Assembly (NCBI GenBank): GCA_947458575.1
Contig: CANHBE010000081.1
Coordinates: 1 to 10,087, forward strand
Direction of reading: 5' to 3'
Origin: Flavobacteriaceae bacterium
GTDB taxonomy: Bacteria > Bacteroidota > Bacteroidia > Flavobacteriales > Flavobacteriaceae
Length of the DNA stretch: 10,087 nucleotides
The translations under genes were made by a program, and so were the position numbers. Within the stretch, counting starts at the first letter, position 1, and each line of letters begins with the position of its first letter. Below the pieces are notes generated by a model. The model saw only the letters and a list, made by a program, of their open reading frames with translations. It ran no database searches and was not told the origin of the DNA. Shown here piece by piece: positions 6,456 through 10,087 of the stretch.

Positions 6456-8006
6456 ATGATCAGAACCATCAAGTACTATAAAATCATGTGGCTGCGGCAC
6501 GACCTGGCTGCGGGGCTTTCCGTTTTTTTGGTGGCGCTCCCACTCTGTTTGGGTATCGCGTTGGCTTCGGGTGCACCACTCTATTCCGGACTCTTATCAG
6601 GTATTATTGGTGGTCTCGTGGTAGCTTCCGTTAGTAGTTCACCATTGGCAGTATCCGGACCGGCAGCAGGTTTATCAACGCTGGTCGCGGCAACAATTTT
6701 GTCATCCGGAAACTTTGGTATATTCTTGTTGTCGGTGGTTGTGGCAGGTTTGTTTCAAATCGTATTGGGTATCCTTAAATGGGGAACCATTGCCAACTTC
6801 TTTCCCTCAGCGGTCATCAAAGGCATGATGGCGGCAATCGGAATTATACTAATCTCCAAACAAATTCCGCTTGCATTAGGATATAACCAACCTGACTTTT
6901 GGACGAGCGGCTTTCTGGAGTTGTTTTCAACTCAAAATTTTCTAGGTAATCTTGAGCAATTCTCGGATCAGATAACTATCAATTCAGTGATCATCACCCT
7001 ATTTTCTTTAGCTGCCATGCTCTATATGCAAAAAGTGAGGAGTGGTCGAACCAAGAAAATACCGGCACCCTTACTTGCTGTCATGGCGGGAGTTGCCATC
7101 AACCAAATGTTTACGTGGATTAGTCCCGATTTAGCATTACAACCCTCTCAATTGGTTTATATACCCGACAACATCTTGTCTGAAATACAATTTCCCGATT
7201 TAACGCTCTTATTCAGCGATGTACAAATTTGGAAAAATGGCGCTTTAATCGGTGTGCTCGCCAGTTTAGAAACCCTACTCTGTATTGAAGCGATTGACAA
7301 ACTTGACCGAAAAAATAGAATCACGCCTGTCAATCGGGAGCTTATCGCGCAAGGTGTTGGTAATACGCTCTGTGGATTATTGGGTGCTCTGCCGTTGACC
7401 GCTGTTGTGGTGCGTGGGGCAGCTAATGTCGATGCCGGAGCCAAAACCAAACTGTCTGCCATTACGCATGGGATTTTTATATTGCTTGCCGTTATGTTTA
7501 TTCCATTTGTTATTAATCAAATTCCGTATGCTTCGCTAGCTGCCATATTGTTAGTAACGGGTTTTAATTTGACCAAACCCAAATTATACATTAGCATGTG
7601 GCAACTCAAATGGAGACAATTTTTGCCTTTCCTCATCACAATCATCATAATTCTTGCAACCGATTTGCTCATTGGTGTTAGCATTGGGTTGTTGATTTCG
7701 GTTTATTTTATCATTCAAAGTAACTTCCAAGCCGAATATCAATTTACCAAAACGCTTCAGGGTGGAATTCAAGTCGATACCATCACCCTCAACAGTAACG
7801 TCACCTTTTTGAACAAAGTCAAACTTAAAAAAGTTCTTGACGAAGTACCGGAATATTCAGTGCTGATTATTGATGGAAGTAAATCTAACTTTATCGACTA
7901 CGATATATTGGAAATTATCAGCGAGTTTGACAATAAAGCAAAAGATCGACATATTGAACTCCACTTGATGGGTATTGAAAAAGTAAATGTTACAACAATG
8001 CATTAA
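6456..8006 (+). CDS. SulP/SLC26-family anion transporter with STAS domain, 516 aa
   Basis: Secondary anion transporter of the inner membrane. Helices begin at about residue 13 after a short basic N-terminus. Family marks are L-A-A-G-L-S-V-F-L-V-A-L-P (17-29), the S-G-P-A-A-G-L-S segment of TM3 (67-74), A-S-L-E-T-L...D-K-L-D-R (269-285), E-L-I-A-Q-G-V-G-N (295-303) and the T-A-V-V-V-R-G-A-A-N-V-D-A-G-A-K block (315-330). The transport domain ends near 425. A STAS domain follows (about 435-510) with L-I-I-D-G-S-K-S-N-F-I-D (470-481), the usual phosphate/nucleotide-like loop region. It is shorter than plant or animal SLC26 proteins but normal for Bacteroidota. Family substrates include bicarbonate and sulfate. 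No carbonic anhydrase or sulfate-assimilation gene is in view, so the substrate is undecided. Its own promoter is at 6405-6432. Confidence 0.93.
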   Translation: MIRTIKYYKIMWLRHDLAAGLSVFLVALPLCLGIALASGAPLYSGLLSGIIGGLVVASVSSSPLAVSGPAAGLSTLVAATILSSGNFGIFLLSVVVAGLFQIVLGILKWGTIANFFPSAVIKGMMAAIGIILISKQIPLALGYNQPDFWTSGFLELFSTQNFLGNLEQFSDQITINSVIITLFSLAAMLYMQKVRSGRTKKIPAPLLAVMAGVAINQMFTWISPDLALQPSQLVYIPDNILSEIQFPDLTLLFSDVQIWKNGALIGVLASLETLLCIEAIDKLDRKNRITPVNRELIAQGVGNTLCGLLGALPLTAVVVRGAANVDAGAKTKLSAITHGIFILLAVMFIPFVINQIPYASLAAILLVTGFNLTKPKLYISMWQLKWRQFLPFLITIIIILATDLLIGVSIGLLISVYFIIQSNFQAEYQFTKTLQGGIQVDTITLNSNVTFLNKVKLKKVLDEVPEYSVLIIDGSKSNFIDYDILEIISEFDNKAKDRHIELHLMGIEKVNVTTMH

Positions 8007-8032
8007 TTAATATTTGATAATGACTTGATGGT

Positions 8033-8066
8033 TTTGTGCCGTTAGATTTTTGCAATATTAACTTTC
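8033..8066 (+). promoter_or_regulatory. Possible promoter for the SRAP gene
   Basis: TTTG at 8033-8036 and TAACTTTC at 8059-8066, 22 nt apart, match TTG-N17-23-TAnnTTTG with one mismatch in the -7 box (C for G). The start codon is 36 nt downstream. No copy of the repressor palindrome found at 9517-9535 is here; only a partial half-site-like TTGATAA at 8014-8020. The call is tentative. Confidence 0.3.
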
Positions 8067-8102
8067 AAACGCTTAGATTCGAAATCAGAATGACCTAAAC
8101 TC

Positions 8103-8741
8103 ATGTGTTACTACGTCCAGCAAAGTAAATTAGCCATTGAAATCACAGATTTCTTCAACAAGAATATTGATCATAAAGAAAATGTATTCACTTCGAATTT
8201 CATTAACGGATTTGCATATCCGAATCTGCCGATTATTCTGGATTGCCAACCTGAAATAATTACCACCTATTTTACTTGGGGTTTGCTTCCGACGCATCGC
8301 GATAAAGATTTCAGAAAAAGCACCCTCAATGCTCGTGTAGAATCTTTAGAAGAGAAGCCATCGTTTGCGCCATCCATCAACAAGCGGTGTTTGGTCATCG
8401 TTTCGGCTTATTACGATTACCATTGGAATGATTCTAAAGGCAAATCAAAAACCAAATACCAAATTAATGCGCAAGACCATGAATTGTTCTGCTTGGCTGG
8501 AATTTATAACAGTTGGCAAGACAAAAACGGAGTGGCTTGGAATACGTATAGCATTGTGACTACTGAAGCGGATGAGCAAATGAAATACATTCACAATCGC
8601 AAAGAATCAGAAGGCGATCAGCGAATGCCGATTTTGATCAATCGTAAAAATGAAAATGATTGGTTGGATGCTCGGAATCATCCGATGGATTTTGCCTTTC
8701 CTAAATACCAGCCGTCGCTCATTGGCTTTCCTGTAGATTAG
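8103..8741 (+). CDS. SRAP (YedK/HMCES-family) abasic-site-processing protein, 212 aa
   Basis: Proteins of this family form a covalent thiazolidine link with abasic sites in single-stranded DNA through Cys2, shielding them during replication. The ATG at 8103 places Cys at position 2, as required after Met removal, which fixes the start. Family landmarks follow in order: W-G-L-L-P (59-63), T-L-N-A-R-V-E-S (74-81, with conserved Asn76, Arg78 and Glu80), K-R-C-L-V-I (95-100), L-A-G-I-Y (131-135), S-I-V-T-T-E-A (150-156), His164 in Y-I-H-N and R-M-P-I-L-I (174-179). Two oddities are visible. The usual G-F-Y-E-W is replaced by A-Y-Y-D-Y at 102-106, so Asp105 occupies the catalytic Glu position. About eight extra residues separate His164-Asn from R-M-P. 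Length is normal. It converges with, and overlaps by 4 nt, the S24 repressor gene. Confidence 0.93.
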   Translation: MCYYVQQSKLAIEITDFFNKNIDHKENVFTSNFINGFAYPNLPIILDCQPEIITTYFTWGLLPTHRDKDFRKSTLNARVESLEEKPSFAPSINKRCLVIVSAYYDYHWNDSKGKSKTKYQINAQDHELFCLAGIYNSWQDKNGVAWNTYSIVTTEADEQMKYIHNRKESEGDQRMPILINRKNENDWLDARNHPMDFAFPKYQPSLIGFPVD

Positions 8742-9508
8742 GCGTTGTTTATTTTTGCTTTCACGGCTCTTAGTTCACTGCGCATTTCCATCAATAGTGA
8801 AGTGACGTTATCTGTGCTAAACGCTGTTTTTCGGTCGCTCCTACCGATATTGCATACATATTCCCAAACCTCCAAAACATCGGAAGCTTTCACGGTATAA
8901 GGTTCGTAAAATGTATTATCTGAATTCAATAACAACGAATTCTTGCCGTTTTTGTTCAAACGTTTGTAAACAATTCCATCGTCTTTAGTCACTACGATAT
9001 AGGTCTTACCATCTAAAATATCGCCCAACTTTTCAACGTACTTGGCCACAATAAAAGAACCGTCTTCATGTGGCGGCATCGAATCGCCTTCGACAGGAAA
9101 AGCACGATGTTTCCCAGCTCCTAAAAAGGAAAGTGAAATTTGTGGCAACGAACCAATAAATTCCGGATCGGCATATCCGCTGCGGTAGCCGGCTTTGGCT
9201 GTTTGGGTAACCACTTCAATCCGGTCGTTGTTTTCACTATCTACCAAAATAGGCAGTAACATACGGTTCTGGCCAATGGCCATCATGCTTTCTAAAGTAA
9301 CTTTAGTCAGATCGGCAGTCAACAGCAAATCAGTCGTAACATCGTAATACTTCGAAATACGAATCAAAATATGATATGGCGCTTCAGAAATGCCATCTTC
9401 ATACTTTTGATATTGTCCTCTGCTAATCTTTAGAGCATCAGCAATTTTTTGTTGAGATAACTCTTTCTTTCCTCTTAAGTACCTCAAATTAGCGGCAAAT
9501 GTGTTCAT
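8738..9508 (-). CDS. LexA-like XRE-family repressor with S24 self-cleavage domain, 256 aa
   Basis: DNA-binding repressor inactivated by RecA-stimulated self-cleavage in characterised relatives. Residues about 5-64 form an XRE/HTH_3 domain with helix-turn-helix L-S-Q-Q-K-I-A-D-A-L (17-26) and S-R-G-Q-Y-Q-K-Y-E-D-G (29-39). A linker follows. Ala106-Gly107 (in A-K-A-G-Y) is the probable scissile bond. The S24 peptidase fold has catalytic Ser143 in V-E-G-D-S-M-P and Lys182 in V-Y-K-R-L. Spacings (36 residues from Gly107 to Ser143, 39 from Ser to Lys) are close to those of E. coli LexA. A further helical tail (about 222-256, T-S-L-L-M-E-M-R-S-E-L-R-A-V-K) extends past the usual LexA end and may be a coiled coil. 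A palindrome and -7 box just upstream suggest it represses itself. Phage-repressor ancestry is possible, but no phage genes are nearby. Confidence 0.93.
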   Translation of the reverse strand: MNTFAANLRYLRGKKELSQQKIADALKISRGQYQKYEDGISEAPYHILIRISKYYDVTTDLLLTADLTKVTLESMMAIGQNRMLLPILVDSENNDRIEVVTQTAKAGYRSGYADPEFIGSLPQISLSFLGAGKHRAFPVEGDSMPPHEDGSFIVAKYVEKLGDILDGKTYIVVTKDDGIVYKRLNKNGKNSLLLNSDNTFYEPYTVKASDVLEVWEYVCNIGRSDRKTAFSTDNVTSLLMEMRSELRAVKAKINNA

Positions 9509-9516
9509 ACTTAAAA

Positions 9517-9535
9517 TTGATATTATTTATATCAA
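9517..9535. promoter_or_regulatory. Palindromic operator in front of the S24 repressor gene
   Basis: TTGATAT (9517-9523) and ATATCAA (9529-9535) are perfect 7-bp inverted arms around a 5-bp spacer, a typical XRE/LexA-type dyad. It lies 8 nt upstream of the repressor start codon and directly downstream of its predicted -7 box, so it spans the expected transcription start. A bound repressor would block initiation. Another half-site in the ATATCAA orientation sits at 9552-9560 (TATATCAAA), 24 bp away. Binding by this particular repressor is inference. Confidence 0.6.
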
Positions 9536-9543
9536 CAAATATA
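9536..9543 (-). promoter_or_regulatory. Predicted -7 box of the S24 repressor promoter
   Basis: On the minus strand this reads TATATTTG, a perfect TAnnTTTG box. The best upstream TTG on that strand (plus coordinates about 9557-9559, inside the TATATCAAA half-site) is only 13 nt away, shorter than the usual 17-23, so the -33 element is doubtful. Transcription would start near 9529-9531, inside the palindrome. Confidence 0.5.
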
Positions 9544-9560
9544 ATACAAATTATATCAAA

Positions 9561-9658
9561 TAAAATTAATTTTGTAGATATTAATGAATAATAAATAATG
9601 GATAATGGAAAAACCGTTGGTGCAAGTAATTTTTGATGCTCATTTTTCGTCACTTCGA
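9561..9658. other. Intergenic sequence between the repressor and the 182-bp array
   Basis: A TAATTTTG box on the plus strand (9567-9574) hints at a divergent promoter, but no TTG lies at the right distance. A 46-codon frame opens at ATG 9605 and runs into the repeat array from about codon 15, ending at 9745, so most of it is repeat sequence and it is not called as a gene. A lone copy of the repeat arm TCGTCACTTCGAGTG is at 9647-9661. Confidence 0.45.
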
Positions 9659-9710
9659 GTGAGTAGATGTACGATTGTATTATTTAAGAGTGTGGGATTG
9701 CCGATCAATG

Positions 9711-9840
9711 TCGTCACTTCGAGTGATTTTAAAAACTGCGACTAGCTGTTTTTGAAATTGTATCGAGAAGTGCTGCAAGCAAGAGTTCTCGATACATTTT
9801 TTGCTCCGTTGTACTGCGCAAAAAACACTCGAACTGACGA
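9711..9840. repeat. Palindromic cloverleaf-forming element, copy 1
   Basis: An outer stem pairs TCGTCACTTCGAGTG (9711-9725) with CACTCGAACTGACGA (9826-9840) with one mismatch. Inside are three hairpins: 9727-9736 with 9748-9757 (10 pairs, one T-G), TGTATCGAGAA (9759-9769) with TTCTCGATACA (9786-9796), and TTTTTTGC (9797-9804) with GCAAAAAA (9818-9825). Only one unpaired base separates the outer stem from the first hairpin, one separates the first and second, and none the rest. From memory, repeats containing TATCGAGAA...TTCTCGATA occur in flavobacterial intergenic regions; this is unverified. Confidence 0.8.
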
Positions 9841-9892
9841 GTAAGTAGATGTACGATTGTATTATTTAAGAGGGTGAGATTGCCGATCAACG

Positions 9893-10022
9893 TCGTCACT
9901 TCGAGTGATTTTAAAAACTGCGACTAGCTGTTTTTGAAATTGTATCGAGAAGTGTTGCATGCAAGAGTTCTCGATACATTTTTTGCTCCGTTATACTGCG
10001 CAAAAAACACTCGAACTGACGA
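9893..10022. repeat. Palindromic cloverleaf-forming element, copy 2
   Basis: Same four stems as the copy 182 bp upstream. Differences fall only in loops: CTGCAAGC becomes TTGCATGC in the central hairpin loop, and GTTGTAC becomes GTTATAC in the third hairpin loop. All paired positions are unchanged between the two copies. A third copy starts at 10075 and is cut by the window end after TCGTCACTTCGAG. Confidence 0.8.
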
Positions 10023-10087
10023 GTGAGTAGATGTACGATTGTATTATTTAAGAGCATGAGATTGCCGATCAATGTCGTCACTTCGAG

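Larger units (their letters stand above)
9659..10087. repeat. 182-bp tandem repeat array, continuing past the window end
   Basis: Two full units (9659-9840 and 9841-10022) and a partial third (10023-10087) are in register with an exact 182-bp period. Each unit is a 52-bp spacer beginning GTGAGTAGATG or GTAAGTAGATG followed by a 130-bp palindromic element. Spacers differ from one another at only a few positions around AAGAG-TGTGG / GGTGA / CATGA-ATTGCC. The two complete palindromes differ at only three positions. There is no convincing open frame through the array. The period is far too long for CRISPR and no cas gene is present. Function is unknown. Confidence 0.9.

Noticed and set aside
8014..8032. 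Repressor operator upstream of the SRAP gene
   Set aside because: Only one half-site with a mismatch (TTGATAA) is present and there is no inverted partner at the expected distance.
9659..10087. CRISPR array
   Set aside because: The repeated spacers are nearly identical to one another, the period is 182 bp and there are no cas genes.

Overview
The window looks like a chromosomal stretch from a member of the Bacteroidota, most likely a flavobacterium-like organism. Three things point there: a decayed type IX secretion (T9SS) sorting tail (LQNFSKGIYTIKV...SEKIIKD) at 1569-1721, promoter elements of the TTG / TAnnTTTG type rather than -35/-10, and A-rich start regions without clear Shine-Dalgarno sites. 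It is AT-rich overall and has unusually many non-coding repeats at both ends. The genus is inference.

Layout: 1-676 is non-coding and repeat-rich. It holds two ~150-bp direct repeats about 97% alike, several stem-loops and a 16-bp tandem repeat. 779-1522 encodes a predicted lipoprotein of unknown function, followed by the T9SS tail remnant. 1825-2064 and 2158-2352 are two small membrane-protein genes. 2644-6273 holds an AI-2E/PerM-family permease and, 33 nt downstream, a complete P2A (PMR1-like) calcium-type P-type ATPase; the two are probably co-transcribed. 6456-8006 is a SulP/SLC26 anion transporter with a C-terminal STAS domain and a well-formed Bacteroidota promoter. 8103-8741 is a SRAP (YedK/HMCES) abasic-site protein. 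It converges with, and overlaps by 4 nt at the stop codons, a minus-strand LexA-like S24 self-cleaving repressor (8738-9508). From 9647 to the window end there is a 182-bp tandem array.

How the parts may work together: the permease, ATPase and SulP genes form a same-strand inner-membrane transport block. The SRAP protein and the S24 repressor form a plausible DNA-damage module. The repressor keeps its Ala-Gly cleavage site and Ser/Lys dyad, and a perfect TTGATAT-N5-ATATCAA palindrome lies at its own predicted transcription start, which suggests autoregulation. The SRAP protein has Asp where the family's catalytic Glu normally sits.

The least explained feature is the array at the right end. 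Each 182-bp unit is a 130-bp imperfect palindrome plus a 52-bp spacer. The palindrome can fold as a cloverleaf: an outer 15-bp stem enclosing three hairpins packed with almost no unpaired bases between them. No tRNA, rRNA, CRISPR array, transposase or integrase was found.
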